A DNA stretch of 35,824 nt, from contig CAITJH010000047.1 in NCBI GenBank assembly GCA_903892635.1, positions 1-35,824 of the forward strand. The letters are read 5' to 3'. The notes below the pieces were generated by a model. That model worked only from the letters and a program-made list of their open reading frames with translations. It ran no database searches and was not told the DNA's origin. Origin of the DNA: an uncultured Actinomycetes bacterium (GTDB lineage Bacteria; Actinomycetota; Actinomycetes; S36-B12; UBA5976). Shown piece by piece: positions 26,111 through 35,808 of this stretch. Each line of letters opens with the position of its first letter. The stretch's first letter is position 1. The translations under genes and the position numbers were made by a program.

Positions 26111-28321
26111 GTGACTGCTGACCTCCTTGATGATTTGAATGAACCTCAACGTCGAGCAGTCGTTCACGAGGGAACTCCGTTACTCGTTGTTGCAGGTGCC
26201 GGCTCGGGCAAGACTCGTGTACTCACTCGTCGCATTGCCTACCTTTTAAGCAATCGGAATGTGTCACCTGGCGAGATTCTTGCTATCACGTTCACGAACA
26301 AAGCAGCTGGCGAGATGAAGGAACGCGTGGCCGACATGGTCGGACCACGTGCTCGCGTGATGTGGGTGTCAACTTTTCACTCCGCTTGCGTGCGCATTCT
26401 TCGAGCCGAGGCACAGCGTCTTGGGCTGAAGTCAAACTTCACTATTTATGACACTCAAGACAGCGTTCGTTTGATGACGTTGATTGCCAAAGATCACAAC
26501 ATAGATATCAAGGCCTACAGCGCAAAGTATTTGCTGTCGTCCGTCAGCAATCTCAAGAATGAACTGATTGATCACGAGACTGCAGTTTCTCGGGCAAACA
26601 CTCCTCAGGAAGAAATTGTTGCCGAAGTTTATGGCGAGTATCAGCGACGTTTGATGCGAGCTAGTGCAGTCGACTTTGACGATCTGATCGGCCATACAGT
26701 TGCTTTGCTGCAAGCCTTCCCAGATGTTGCCGAGTACTATCACCGAAAGTTTCGACATGTACTCGTGGACGAGTATCAAGATACAAACCATGCGCAATAC
26801 ATGTTGGTCCGCGAACTTGTTGGCGCTGGCAAGGATGGGGTATCGCCGGCCGAACTTTGTGTTGTGGGTGACTCGGACCAGAGCATTTACGCATTCCGAG
26901 GTGCCAACATTCGCAATATTGTTGAGTTCGAACGCGACTATCCAAACGCGACAACAGTAGTGCTCGAGCAAAACTATCGATCAACACAAAATATCTTGTC
27001 GAGTGCGAATGCGGTCATTGAAAAAAATGCCAATCGTCCGAAAAAGAAATTGTGGACTGCTGAAGGTGATGGTCCAAAAGTCACGATCTACACCGCGGCT
27101 GATGAACATCACGAATCTGACTACATTGTGCGCACAATTGACGATCTCATTGACAACAATGAATATGCGTTCAAAGACTTTGCAATTATCTATCGAACTA
27201 ATAACCAATCTCGAAGCATTGAAGAAGTTTTTATTCGAAAAGGTATTCCATACAAGGTTGTAGGTGGAACTCGGTTCTACGAACGTAAAGAAATTCGAGA
27301 CGCGCTCGCTTACTTACGCGCAGTCGCTAATCCTGCAGACGATGTTTCCGTTCGACGAATTCTTAATGTTCCACGTCGAGGTATTGGCGACAAGGCCGAA
27401 GAGGCTGTGGAAATGTTTGCACGACGTGAGCGAATTACTTTTAGTGAAGCATTGAATCGCATTCCAGAAATTCATGCACTAGCCACTCGTTCGGCAACGG
27501 CGTTGACGGAATTCAATACCATGATCAATCACTTGCGCACTATGGATGATTCAGGTGCCGGACCTTCAGAAATCCTGATGAAGGCGATGGAAACGTCGGG
27601 CTATCTCAAAGAACTTTCAGCAAGTCGTGATCCTCAAGATGAAGTTCGAGTCGAGAACATTGCCGAACTTGAAAACGTCACTCGCGAATTCGAGGAACAG
27701 TTCCCTGCTGAAAACGAAGATGAACGCCCAGCAACGTTGTCGGACTTCTTGGAACGAGTTTCTTTGGTTGCGGATTCCGACGAGATTCCAACTGATGATG
27801 CCCATGGCGGCGTAGTCACATTGATGACTCTTCACACGGCTAAGGGTCTGGAGTTTCCAGTCGTCTTTGTTACGGGAATGGAAGACGGAGTATTCCCGCA
27901 CCAACGTGCATTGGGTTCTGCATCCGAACTCGAAGAAGAACGCCGACTTGCCTATGTTGGTATGACGCGTGCAATGCAGCGATTGTTCTTGACCCGAGCA
28001 TCTGCGCGTTCGACATGGGGTCAGCCCAATTACAACCCTGAATCAAGATTCCTTGCTGAGATTCCAGACGAGTTTGTTGAACGTCACGGCGAAGAAACCA
28101 AGGCGCTTGGTTTATCAGGCTCAAACTTTGACCGTCCACAAAAGCGTGATATTCAGGTGATGGTTCTCAATATTGGTGATCGAGTTTTACATGACAAGTT
28201 TGGAATGGGAACAGTCATTGCAACTGCCGGACATAACGACAGCGCTGAGGCAACGATTGATTTTAAGAGCGCGGGCCAAAAGAGACTGTTGCTGAGATAC
28301 GCGCCAGTTGAAAAACTGTAA
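26111..28321 (+). CDS. pcrA: ATP-dependent DNA helicase PcrA/UvrD
   Basis: This superfamily 1A 3'-5' helicase of DNA repair and replication-conflict resolution has 736 residues. The Q-motif is LNEPQRRAV (about 9-17) and Walker A is GAGSGKTR (29-36). Motif Ia is ITFTNKAAGEMKERV and Walker B is VDEYQDTN, followed by VVGDSDQSIYAFRGA. Motif IV is VLEQNYRSTQNI, motif V is VTLMTLHTAKGLEFPVVFVTGMEDGVFPH, and motif VI is EEERRLAYVGMTRAMQRL. The C-terminal tail ends in a Tudor-like RVLHDKFGMGTV segment that contacts RNA polymerase in PcrA. The TAA stop abuts the stop of the convergent M23 gene, with no base between them. Confidence 0.97.
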   Translation: MTADLLDDLNEPQRRAVVHEGTPLLVVAGAGSGKTRVLTRRIAYLLSNRNVSPGEILAITFTNKAAGEMKERVADMVGPRARVMWVSTFHSACVRILRAEAQRLGLKSNFTIYDTQDSVRLMTLIAKDHNIDIKAYSAKYLLSSVSNLKNELIDHETAVSRANTPQEEIVAEVYGEYQRRLMRASAVDFDDLIGHTVALLQAFPDVAEYYHRKFRHVLVDEYQDTNHAQYMLVRELVGAGKDGVSPAELCVVGDSDQSIYAFRGANIRNIVEFERDYPNATTVVLEQNYRSTQNILSSANAVIEKNANRPKKKLWTAEGDGPKVTIYTAADEHHESDYIVRTIDDLIDNNEYAFKDFAIIYRTNNQSRSIEEVFIRKGIPYKVVGGTRFYERKEIRDALAYLRAVANPADDVSVRRILNVPRRGIGDKAEEAVEMFARRERITFSEALNRIPEIHALATRSATALTEFNTMINHLRTMDDSGAGPSEILMKAMETSGYLKELSASRDPQDEVRVENIAELENVTREFEEQFPAENEDERPATLSDFLERVSLVADSDEIPTDDAHGGVVTLMTLHTAKGLEFPVVFVTGMEDGVFPHQRALGSASELEEERRLAYVGMTRAMQRLFLTRASARSTWGQPNYNPESRFLAEIPDEFVERHGEETKALGLSGSNFDRPQKRDIQVMVLNIGDRVLHDKFGMGTVIATAGHNDSAEATIDFKSAGQKRLLLRYAPVEKL

Positions 28322-29284
28322 TTAGCGGTTTGAGCCCCAAAGCCACGTTGCAGGATTTTGGAAATTTCCATCCTTAGTGACTTCGAGGTGTACGTGAGGT
28401 CCAGTGACGTTTCCCGTTGCACCAGACTTAGCAATTTCAGTACTTGGTAAAACGATGCCCGATGAAACTTCGATCTTGGACAAGTGGTTGTACGCAGTCA
28501 CGTAACCATCTGGGTGTTGAACTTCGATGCGATTGCCGTATGCACCAGCCCAACCGGCGAAGATGATTTTTCCTGCTGCGCATGGGTAGACACTGGTACC
28601 AACTGGTACTTGGAAGTCCAAGCCAGTGTGCCAGCCGAGTGACCATAAACTTCCACGCTGACCAAAACGAGCCGTCAGATTGTATGAACCATGAATTGGA
28701 GCACTACGTACGCCGATATCAGCAGCTTCTTGTGCGGCGAGCAGAGCCTGTGCCGCGTCAGCAGTTGCTTGTTCAGCCGCCGCCTTTTGTTGCTGTTGCA
28801 GAGCAACGAGCCTCTGGGCTTGGGTAGCGGCCTGTTGTTGAGCTTGATTAACGACCGCTGACAAATCATCAGTGGTCGTAGCAACAGCAGCAAGTGCACG
28901 ACGTTGGTTTGAATTAACAGTTGGGCTGGTGTCGATGACGGCATTGGGATCGGCGGCCGGATCAGCAGCATTGGATGCTTGGCTGATGTCTTGAACGTCG
29001 GTCAAAGTGGTGCGGTTGTCCGAGCGGCTTGCTGCTTGAGCACGAGTCGAAGCTGCCAAAGTAATTGTTGGCGAAACCGTTTGAGTGCCGCTTGTCGGAG
29101 CTGGATCGGCAAGAACAGTTGATTGATGTGACTGTGAATGTGCGATCGAACTGGAACCAGTGACCGCTACAGTGCCTACGCTGGCGATACTAAATAGCGC
29201 ACCAACGTGCTTATTGGCTGTGCGTGGCTTCTTTGGAGCAGCATGACGACCCGCTTTGTGGCGACCGCGCTCGGATGAACTCAC
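28322..29284 (-). CDS. Secreted M23-family (LytM) cell-wall peptidase
   Basis: This 320-residue protein begins with a basic N-terminus (RGRHKAGRHAAPKKPRTANKH), then a hydrophobic segment at about 27-45 (VGALFSIASVGTVAVTGSS) that is a signal peptide or anchor. A low-complexity Ser/Thr/Ala region follows, then a Gln/Ala-rich coiled coil at about 145-190. The LytM domain at about 205-315 has His219-x3-Asp223 (HTGLD) and His297-x-His299 (HVHLE) as zinc and catalytic residues. A first zinc His is not in the usual NGRxHxGxD context but in GWHTGLD, which is acceptable for the family. It probably cleaves peptidoglycan cross-links. It starts with GTG, with a weak TTAGG upstream. Confidence 0.92.
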   Translation of the reverse strand: MSSSERGRHKAGRHAAPKKPRTANKHVGALFSIASVGTVAVTGSSSIAHSQSHQSTVLADPAPTSGTQTVSPTITLAASTRAQAASRSDNRTTLTDVQDISQASNAADPAADPNAVIDTSPTVNSNQRRALAAVATTTDDLSAVVNQAQQQAATQAQRLVALQQQQKAAAEQATADAAQALLAAQEAADIGVRSAPIHGSYNLTARFGQRGSLWSLGWHTGLDFQVPVGTSVYPCAAGKIIFAGWAGAYGNRIEVQHPDGYVTAYNHLSKIEVSSGIVLPSTEIAKSGATGNVTGPHVHLEVTKDGNFQNPATWLWGSNR

Positions 29285-29299
29285 AACAAAAACCTAACA

Positions 29300-29328
29300 A
29301 AGTAGAGGTAAATCTTTATTTACTACTT
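29300..29328 (-). promoter_or_regulatory. Hairpin in the 5' region of the M23 peptidase gene
   Basis: GTAAAT (29308-29313) and ATTTAC (29318-29323) form a perfect stem around CTTT. It is extended by AAGTA (29300-29304) pairing with TACTT (29324-29328) past a GAG bulge. It lies 16-44 nt upstream of the GTG and could be leader structure or an operator. The leader appears too short to hold a full ydaO-type c-di-AMP riboswitch. Confidence 0.4.
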
Positions 29329-29463
29329 CATTTTTACCTTAATCTGGCCCTTAGGGGAAATGGATTCGGGGCTGATGGGGCAAAAGTGACATAACAGCCC
29401 GTGATACATCTCACGCCGTCCGAAAGGCCGAAAAAAAGCCCTGGAACTTGTGGCTCTAGGCCA

Positions 29464-29895
29464 ATGCCTGACACCATTGCACTTGTGACGGGAATCCGCG
29501 TTTTAGTGGGCAAGCCAGGGCTTGATGGTCATGATCGTGGCGCAAAAGTGATTGCCCGTGCCCTTCAGGATTCAGGTATTGACGTGTACTACACAGGTCT
29601 GCACCAAAGTGCGACCGACATTGTGGATGCTGCCGAAGAGCAAAAAGTGGACGCCATCGGCCTTTCTATTCTCTCTGGTGCTCATCTGACGCTGTTTCCG
29701 GCTGTGATCGAGTTGCTCAAACAACGAGGTATGGAAGACATTCCCGTTTTTGGTGGCGGGATCATTCCTGCCGATGATGTGCCTGTTTTGTTGGACAAGG
29801 GTGTCTCTCAAATTTTTCTGCCAGGAACTCCTGTCAGCGAAGTCGTTGAGTGGGTGAGCGACAATGTTCGCCCACGCGCTCAAACTGCAAACTAG
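29464..29895 (+). CDS. Stand-alone cobalamin-binding subunit (acyl-CoA mutase small subunit, IcmB-like)
   Basis: From the ATG at 29464 the 143-residue protein is a complete B12-binding domain. It contains the D-x-H-x-x-G motif (Asp21, His23, Gly26) within VGKPGLDGHDRGAKVIARAL, then GLSILSGAH and FGGGIIP. This closely matches IcmB, the small subunit of isobutyryl-CoA mutase, and the C-terminal domain of methylmalonyl-CoA mutase. The large catalytic subunit is not in the window, so the reaction cannot be fixed. The neighbour sucC makes a propionyl/methylmalonyl-to-succinyl-CoA link attractive. An in-frame GTG at 29401 would add 21 residues of unlikely, basic sequence. I favour 29464 because family members begin about ten residues before IRVLV. 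Confidence 0.88.
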   Translation: MPDTIALVTGIRVLVGKPGLDGHDRGAKVIARALQDSGIDVYYTGLHQSATDIVDAAEEQKVDAIGLSILSGAHLTLFPAVIELLKQRGMEDIPVFGGGIIPADDVPVLLDKGVSQIFLPGTPVSEVVEWVSDNVRPRAQTAN

Positions 29896-29900
29896 CGTGC

Positions 29901-29916
29901 TCACTAGTCTTAGTGA
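29901..29916. repeat. Short inverted repeat upstream of sucC
   Basis: TCACTA (29901-29906) and TAGTGA (29911-29916) surround a 4-bp loop. It lies between the B12 subunit and sucC, 35 bp before the sucC start, and could be an operator or a weak hairpin. Confidence 0.3.
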
Positions 29917-29951
29917 TGTACGTGTGTAACGAAAGAAAGTGACGTAAATAC

Positions 29952-31127
29952 GTGGATCTCTACGAGTACCAGGCCAAAGAATTATTTGCCGCACATCAAG
30001 TTCCAGTTGTTCCTGGTGTTGTGTGCACAACTGCCGAAGAAGCGAAGGCAGCTGCTGAAAAGATCGGCGGGCTCGTTGTAGTCAAGGCGCAGGTCAAAGT
30101 TGGCGGTCGTGGTAAGGCTGGCGGCGTAAAGCTCGCAAAGACTCCCGACGAAGCTTTCGAGCACGCAACAAATATTTTGGGACTCGACATCAAGGGTCAC
30201 ACCGTTCGAAAGATTCTCGTTGCCGCTGCGGCAGACATCGAAACTGAGTACTACGTATCTTTCTTGTTGGATCGCACAAACCGATCATTCCTAGCTATGG
30301 CATCAGTCGAAGGTGGCATGGAGATCGAGGAAGTTGCAGCGACAAAGCCTGAAGCCCTCGCAAAGATTCGCGTTGATGCAATCGAAGGTTGCACCAAGGA
30401 AAAGGCAACTGAGATTGTCGAAGCTGCAAACTTCCCTGCTGATGTACGCGATCAAATCGTCGACATCTTGCAGAATCTCTGGAACGTTCTTGTTAAGGAA
30501 GATGCAACACTTGTTGAAGTAAATCCACTTGCTAAGACTCCCGAAGGCGTAGTCCTTGCTCTAGATGGCAAGGTGTCGCTTGATGACAACGCCTCGTACC
30601 GCCACGAAGCACACGAAGCATTGGTTGATAATTCCGAAACAGATCCGATTGAATTGCGTGCGACTCAACTCGATCTGAATTACGTCAAGCTTGATGGCGA
30701 AGTAGGCATCATTGGAAATGGTGCTGGTCTTGTGATGTCAACACTCGATGTTGTCGCATACGCAGGAGAAGAATTCGGTGGCGTAAAGCCAGCGAACTTC
30801 CTCGACATTGGTGGTGGCGCAAGTGCGCAGGTCATGGCGAATGGCCTCGACATTGTTTTGGGTGATCCAGATGTGAAGGCAGTGTTCGTCAATGTATTCG
30901 GTGGCATCACAGCCTGTGACGCTGTCGCAAATGGAATTGTGCAAGCGGTCGCCATGCTCGCTGAACGTGGCGAACCAGTAACTAAGCCAATCGTGTGTCG
31001 CATTGACGGAAACAACGCAGCCGAAGGTCGTCGCATTCTTGACGAGTCAGGCATTGCACTCATTGAACGTGTAGAGACGATGGACGATGCAGCTCGCCGC
31101 GTCGCTCAACTAGCAGCAGGTAAGTAG
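29952..31127 (+). CDS. sucC: Succinyl-CoA synthetase (ADP-forming) beta subunit
   Basis: With SucD it converts succinyl-CoA to succinate, making ATP or GTP, in the TCA cycle. The 391-residue protein begins [19 protein letters not shown], the ATP-grasp start of the family. It has [21 protein letters not shown] near 44-64, [12 protein letters not shown] near 195-206, and the CoA/grasp end [14 protein letters not shown] and [13 protein letters not shown]. It starts with GTG at 29952, with only a weak GAAAG upstream. sucD follows after 6 bp. Confidence 0.97.
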   Translation: MDLYEYQAKELFAAHQVPVVPGVVCTTAEEAKAAAEKIGGLVVVKAQVKVGGRGKAGGVKLAKTPDEAFEHATNILGLDIKGHTVRKILVAAAADIETEYYVSFLLDRTNRSFLAMASVEGGMEIEEVAATKPEALAKIRVDAIEGCTKEKATEIVEAANFPADVRDQIVDILQNLWNVLVKEDATLVEVNPLAKTPEGVVLALDGKVSLDDNASYRHEAHEALVDNSETDPIELRATQLDLNYVKLDGEVGIIGNGAGLVMSTLDVVAYAGEEFGGVKPANFLDIGGGASAQVMANGLDIVLGDPDVKAVFVNVFGGITACDAVANGIVQAVAMLAERGEPVTKPIVCRIDGNNAAEGRRILDESGIALIERVETMDDAARRVAQLAAGK

Positions 31128-31133
31128 GACGAC

Positions 31134-32000
31134 ATGGCAATTTTTCTCGACGACAACAGCAAGATTCTGGTTCAAGGTATGACTGGTTCCGAAGGAACCA
31201 AGCACACACGCCGCATGGTTGCTAGTGGAACGAACGTTGTTGCTGGTGTTACACCCGGCAAGGGCGGCAAAGAAGTTGATGGCATTCCAGTTTTTAATTC
31301 GGTTCAAGAAGCTGTAGCAGCTACTGGCGCCAACGTCTCGGTGGTTTTCGTGCCACCTAAGTTCACCAAGGGCGCCGTTATCGAAGCAGTAGACGCACAA
31401 GTTCCATTGTGTGTTGTTATCACCGAAGGTGTTCCAGTGCATGACACTGCTTACTTCTTCCAGTATGCGCAGAATGCAGGTACTACTCGTGTGATCGGAC
31501 CAAACTGCCCTGGCCTGATCAGCCCAGGAAAGTCGAACGCCGGAATTATTCCTGGCGACATCACGCAGTCAGGTCGCATTGGTCTTGTGAGCAAGTCCGG
31601 CACGTTGACCTACCAAATGATGTTCGAACTTCGCGACATTGGTTTTTCAACTTGTGTTGGTATCGGTGGCGATCCAATTATCGGTACGACACACATCGAT
31701 GCTCTTGAAGCATTTCAAAATGATCCAAATACCGAAGTCATTGTGATGATTGGTGAAATTGGTGGCGATGCCGAAGAGCGTGCTGCTGCATTTATCAAGG
31801 ACAACGTGACGAAGCCAGTTGTTGGTTATGTTGCGGGCTTCACTGCGCCTGAAGGCAAGACCATGGGTCATGCTGGCGCCATCGTTTCAGGTTCAAGTGG
31901 TACAGCTGCGGCAAAGCAGAGTGCACTCGAAGCTGTTGGCGTCAAGGTTGGCAAGACACCAAGCGAAGCCGCTCGCCTTGTACGCGAATTGCTCAAGTAG
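31134..32000 (+). CDS. sucD: Succinyl-CoA synthetase (ADP-forming) alpha subunit
   Basis: This is the partner of SucC, carrying the phosphorylated histidine. The 288-residue protein has the CoA-binding Rossmann domain ([26 protein letters not shown]) at about 10-45 and [12 protein letters not shown] at 122-133. The active-site His246 is in [11 protein letters not shown], the same number as in the E. coli enzyme. It is in an operon with sucC. A perfect inverted repeat starts 10 bp after its stop. Confidence 0.97.
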   Translation: MAIFLDDNSKILVQGMTGSEGTKHTRRMVASGTNVVAGVTPGKGGKEVDGIPVFNSVQEAVAATGANVSVVFVPPKFTKGAVIEAVDAQVPLCVVITEGVPVHDTAYFFQYAQNAGTTRVIGPNCPGLISPGKSNAGIIPGDITQSGRIGLVSKSGTLTYQMMFELRDIGFSTCVGIGGDPIIGTTHIDALEAFQNDPNTEVIVMIGEIGGDAEERAAAFIKDNVTKPVVGYVAGFTAPEGKTMGHAGAIVSGSSGTAAAKQSALEAVGVKVGKTPSEAARLVRELLK

Positions 32001-32010
32001 TTAGTCGTGT

Positions 32011-32035
32011 CACTTGCCGTTAACTACGGCAAGTG
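32011..32035 (+). terminator. Perfect 10-bp hairpin downstream of sucD
   Basis: CACTTGCCGT (32011-32020) and ACGGCAAGTG (32026-32035) pair perfectly around TAACT. There is no U-tract afterwards, so it may protect the sucCD mRNA end or reduce read-through rather than fully terminate. It covers a TTG at 32014 that would otherwise be taken as the start of the next gene. Confidence 0.5.
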
Positions 32036-32052
32036 CTGGCACGATTACTGAT

Positions 32053-33345
32053 GTGTCATCTGATCGTCGTCCCCCTGCGCGTCCGGTACGCCAATGGCGG
32101 CAGCCAGTACGCGAAGAACACATTGTTGAACATTCAGTTTCAGTAGCAAGTGCTTTAGGCACATTAGCCGCAGTCACACTTGGCTTTGTTGCATCGTTTG
32201 CGTTAGTGATGGGTGTGTGGCTTTTTGCAGCACACGGAAACGAATCAACCAGTCAGGTACTACGAGCATCAGGCATTTCATGGCTGAGCATTCAGTTAGT
32301 ACCTGTTGCGATTGGTAGCAACGTTCTTGGTTTGCTTCCGTGGGGATTCATCGTTATTCCGATGGCACTGTTGTGGAAATCGACGCATTGGACAATCAAG
32401 AGTGCACAACCAGAATCGGCGAAGGACTTTTGGCTCATCGTCGGGTGGGTTTCAGCGATTTACGTAGGTGCTGGCTCGTTACTCGCGCTGTTGTGTAGTA
32501 CGAATGATTTATCAGTGACATTGTGGCGTGCTGCAATTCATTGCGCCGTAGTTGCTTTGTGTATTTCTATTGCGTGCATCGTGACGTATGCACCATCGCG
32601 CACCATTTTGATAGATCCACTTCCTAAAGTCATCGTCGACGGTCTTCGTCCTGGTGCATTGGCTGCGATGTTTTTAGTGTTTGCAGGAGCAACCGCAACT
32701 ACAGCTGCGCTCGTTATTCATTTCACGGAAGTTCGCTCAGTAGCAACACTTATGGCGCCATCAATGATTGATGGATTGTTCCTAGCTCTGCTTGGTGTGG
32801 GGTATTTGCCAACGGCAGCTTTGTGGGGAATGTCGTATCTAATTGGACCCGGTTTCGCTATTGGTTCAAGTGCTGCGATTTCTGCGTCATCGGCAACTCC
32901 AGGACGACTCCCTGCATTTCCGCTTTTGGCGATGTTGCCCAGCGAACCTTTGCCACATGCCAAACTCATCATCATCGTTCCGATAATTGCTGGCATCGCA
33001 ATGTACCTATCCTTGCCACGTTTGCACTGGGCGGCGCAAGAGGTGACTTTTGGTGCGAGTCTGCGGCACATGTTGAGCGGATATGAACTTGCCGTGACTG
33101 TCGTTGCTGATTTTGTACTCGCTGTCATTGTTTTTGTTCTTTGCGCAGCGGCGAGTGGCTCACTTGGTACGAATCAACTTGTCTTTGTTGGACCTCGACC
33201 ATTTGAAGTGGCGACCAAAGCATTTGAGGTTTGTGGGCTTACGGCAGTCGTTCTCTTGGTCATCCCACGTTTCCTGATTTCGATGCTGTTTATTTTTCGG
33301 CATCGAGGCGAGCATGAAGCTCCGATTGTGGACGACTTAGACTAA
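32053..33345 (+). CDS. DUF6350-type polytopic membrane protein
   Basis: This 430-residue protein (from the GTG at 32053) has a basic N-terminal tail (RRPPARPVRQWRQPVREEH) and roughly eight to ten membrane helices, the first at about SALGTLAAVTLGFVASFALV. In the actinobacterial backbone the gene between sucD and purN encodes a DUF6350 protein, which matches length and topology. The helix pair LLGLLPWGFIVIPMALLW and the GLRPGALAAMFLVFAGATATTAAL stretch fit. Function is not established from sequence. A TTG start at 32014 lies inside the 10-bp hairpin stem and is disfavoured, but no ribosome binding site marks 32053 either. It ends 4 bp before purN. Confidence 0.72.
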   Translation: MSSDRRPPARPVRQWRQPVREEHIVEHSVSVASALGTLAAVTLGFVASFALVMGVWLFAAHGNESTSQVLRASGISWLSIQLVPVAIGSNVLGLLPWGFIVIPMALLWKSTHWTIKSAQPESAKDFWLIVGWVSAIYVGAGSLLALLCSTNDLSVTLWRAAIHCAVVALCISIACIVTYAPSRTILIDPLPKVIVDGLRPGALAAMFLVFAGATATTAALVIHFTEVRSVATLMAPSMIDGLFLALLGVGYLPTAALWGMSYLIGPGFAIGSSAAISASSATPGRLPAFPLLAMLPSEPLPHAKLIIIVPIIAGIAMYLSLPRLHWAAQEVTFGASLRHMLSGYELAVTVVADFVLAVIVFVLCAAASGSLGTNQLVFVGPRPFEVATKAFEVCGLTAVVLLVIPRFLISMLFIFRHRGEHEAPIVDDLD

Positions 33346-33349
33346 GTGT

Positions 33350-33937
33350 GTGAAGCCGCTGAAGCTTGTAGTACTTGCCTCAGGCTCTGGCACGCTTTTT
33401 CAGTCGCTGATTGATTCCCGTGACGAACTAGGAATCTCAATTGATGCTCTGATTTCTGATGTCCCGTGTGGCGCAAATGATCGAGCGAAAAATGCAGGCA
33501 TTATTTTTGAGCTCGTACCCATGCTCGACGATCGAGTTGAATGGGATCAAAATCTTTGTGCTGTGCTTAAGAAGTTTTCACCGGATTTGATTGTGTCGGC
33601 AGGTTTCATGCGAATTATTGGACCTGCTGTTCTCGCGGAGTTTCAGGGTCGCATTATTAATACTCATCCAGCGCTGTTGCCGCTGTTCCCTGGCGCTCAC
33701 GCGGTGCGTGATGCACTCGCTGCAGGAGCAACCGAGACCGGTTCAACAATTCATTTTGTTGATTCAGGTATGGATACTGGACCAGTCATCGCCCAGCAGG
33801 CAATCGACATCTTGCCAACTGATACCGAAGAGTCTCTCCACGAGCGCATTAAGAAAGTTGAGCGCGAATTGCTTGTTAATACCGTTCGTGAATTTATCGC
33901 GGGCTCAATCCACTATCCAGAAAGTTCACGCTCATGA
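33350..33937 (+). CDS. purN: Phosphoribosylglycinamide formyltransferase (GAR transformylase)
   Basis: It transfers a formyl group from 10-formyl-THF to GAR, step 3 of purine synthesis. The 195-residue protein has the usual length. It has the phosphate loop [11 protein letters not shown] (10-20), the catalytic triad Asn104, His106 ([12 protein letters not shown]) and Asp142 (MDTGP), close to the E. coli numbers 106, 108 and 144, and [10 protein letters not shown]. It starts with GTG and overlaps purH by 4 nt (ATGA), so the two are translationally coupled. Confidence 0.97.
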   Translation: MKPLKLVVLASGSGTLFQSLIDSRDELGISIDALISDVPCGANDRAKNAGIIFELVPMLDDRVEWDQNLCAVLKKFSPDLIVSAGFMRIIGPAVLAEFQGRIINTHPALLPLFPGAHAVRDALAAGATETGSTIHFVDSGMDTGPVIAQQAIDILPTDTEESLHERIKKVERELLVNTVREFIAGSIHYPESSRS

Positions 33938-35493
33938 CTGAATCAAAAAAGATCCGTCGCGCACTCGTCAGTGTTTATGACAAAACAGGACTCGAGCAAC
34001 TTGCACGTGGTTTGAACGATGCTGGGGTAGCAATTGTGTCGACAGGTAGCACAGCTGCACAGATCGCATCACTCGGCATTCCGGTGACGGAAGTAAAAGA
34101 CGTGACAGGCTTTGCCGAATGCCTTGATGGTCGAGTGAAAACTTTGCACCCAGCAATTCACGGCGGCATCTTGGCGGACCTGCGCAATCCCGAACATGAA
34201 CGACAGATTCAAGAACTGGGTATTGAACCTTTCGATCTCGTTGTCGTTAATCTTTATCCGTTTACTCAAACAGTGGCTTCCGGTGCAACAACCGATGAAT
34301 GCGTTGAGCAGATTGATATTGGCGGGCCCGCAATGGTTCGGGCCAGTGCCAAGAATCATGCCAACGTGGCCATCGTTGTGAGTCCATCGCGGTACGAAGA
34401 AGTTCTAGCTGCCGTTGCCGGCAATGGATTCACCCTGAAACAACGCACAGCTCTTGCTCGCGATGCATTTCGTCATGTTGCTGCCTACGACGTTGCAGTT
34501 GCTTCGTGGTTGGGTTCGACATTGTTGGGTGAAGGCGAAGAATTACCAGCTTGGCTTGGTGGCATTTGGGAGCGTGCTCAAACATTGCGTTACGGCGAGA
34601 ATCCTCATCAGGATGCGGCGCTCTACATCGCCTTAGGTGGCCCTGACGGAATTGCTCAGGCTGAACAACTTCATGGCAAAGAGATGTCGTACAACAACTA
34701 TGTTGATGGCGATGCCGCACGTCGGGCCGCATACGATCACTCGGAACCAGCTGTGGCAATTATCAAACATGCCAACCCTTGTGGCGTTGCCGTTGGAGCG
34801 ACCATTGACGAGGCTTATGCGAAAGCGCATGCAACTGATCCAGTCAGCGCATTTGGGGGAGTAATTGCAACCAACCGTCCCGTGAATCGTGCGATGGCAC
34901 AAGCAGTATCAGAAGTGTTCACTGAAGTCATCGTTGCACCAAGTTTTGATGCGGATGCGTTGGAGTTACTTACTGCAAAGGCAAACATTCGGTTGCTTGT
35001 TGCAGCGCCCGTGGCAGATACACCTCGACCAGAGATGCGACCTATCTCAGGTGGCATGTTGTTGCAGACGCAAGATCGCTTGCAAGCTGCTGGTGATGAC
35101 AGTTCAACGTGGACTTTAGTTTCGGGTGACCCAGCTGATTCAGATACGCTGCGTGATTTGGAATTTGCATGGCGCGCTTGTCGCTGCGTGAAGTCGAATG
35201 CGATTTTGCTCGCTAAAGATCAGGGTGCTGTTGGTATCGGAATGGGACAAGTCAATCGTGTTGATTCTGCGCATCTGGCTGTTGATCGCGCCGGCGCAGA
35301 ACGTGCACGTGGAAGTGTTGCGGCCTCAGATGCATTTTTCCCTTTTGCTGATGGGCTTCAAGTACTTCTCGATGCGGGCGTGAAGGCAGTTGTGCAACCT
35401 GGTGGTTCGTTGCGCGATGAGGAAGTTTTTGCCGCTGCACGAGCCGCTGGAATCACAATGTATGTCACAGGCACTCGCCACTTCTTCCATTAA
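33934..35493 (+). CDS. purH: Bifunctional AICAR formyltransferase / IMP cyclohydrolase
   Basis: It catalyses the last two steps to IMP. The 519-residue protein has the N-terminal MGS-like IMP cyclohydrolase ([37 protein letters not shown]; about 1-190). The C-terminal AICAR transformylase has [13 protein letters not shown], the catalytic Lys-His pair in [20 protein letters not shown] and [12 protein letters not shown]. The ATG overlaps purN. Its product IMP is the substrate of guaB in this window. Confidence 0.98.
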   Translation: MTESKKIRRALVSVYDKTGLEQLARGLNDAGVAIVSTGSTAAQIASLGIPVTEVKDVTGFAECLDGRVKTLHPAIHGGILADLRNPEHERQIQELGIEPFDLVVVNLYPFTQTVASGATTDECVEQIDIGGPAMVRASAKNHANVAIVVSPSRYEEVLAAVAGNGFTLKQRTALARDAFRHVAAYDVAVASWLGSTLLGEGEELPAWLGGIWERAQTLRYGENPHQDAALYIALGGPDGIAQAEQLHGKEMSYNNYVDGDAARRAAYDHSEPAVAIIKHANPCGVAVGATIDEAYAKAHATDPVSAFGGVIATNRPVNRAMAQAVSEVFTEVIVAPSFDADALELLTAKANIRLLVAAPVADTPRPEMRPISGGMLLQTQDRLQAAGDDSSTWTLVSGDPADSDTLRDLEFAWRACRCVKSNAILLAKDQGAVGIGMGQVNRVDSAHLAVDRAGAERARGSVAASDAFFPFADGLQVLLDAGVKAVVQPGGSLRDEEVFAAARAAGITMYVTGTRHFFH

Positions 35494-35535
35494 CTGATGA
35501 CCGTCCAACGACGAACCTGACATGATTAGTCTGTT

Positions 35536-35808
35536 ATGAGAAAACTACTGCGCAAGCAATGGCCGCTTCTGTCGGTCTATGTGTTGTTGGCGATCAGTAT
35601 GGTGCTCGTAGTTTTCGTAGATTTCCGTGCAGGCGCAGTGCTGTTTGCTTCCAGTGTGTTATGGGCGTTTGTACTGCGATTTGTGCTCTCAGATCAAGCA
35701 GTTGGACTCCTGCGGATTCGCCGCCGCCGGATCGACTTAACGGTTCTTTTCGCATTAGGCATGCTGTTGCTCGTGCTGGCCTTGATAGTCCCACACCGCA
35801 ACTTATAG
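35536..35808 (+). CDS. DUF3017 small membrane protein
   Basis: This 90-residue protein has three hydrophobic segments, at about 10-28 (LLSVYVLLAISMVLVVFVD), 31-50 and 68-85 (LTVLFALGMLLLVLALIV). A basic cytoplasmic stretch RIRRRRID precedes the last helix. Position after purH, length and the LRKQWPLLSVY start fit DUF3017, a family known only from actinobacteria. No function is known to me. The ATG has no clear ribosome binding site. The window ends 16 bases after the stop. Confidence 0.85.
   Translation: MRKLLRKQWPLLSVYVLLAISMVLVVFVDFRAGAVLFASSVLWAFVLRFVLSDQAVGLLRIRRRRIDLTVLFALGMLLLVLALIVPHRNL

Noticed and set aside
29285-29400. c-di-AMP (ydaO-type) riboswitch upstream of the M23 peptidase
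   Set aside because: The leader is short, and I could not identify the conserved core or the expected pairings, only one bulged hairpin.
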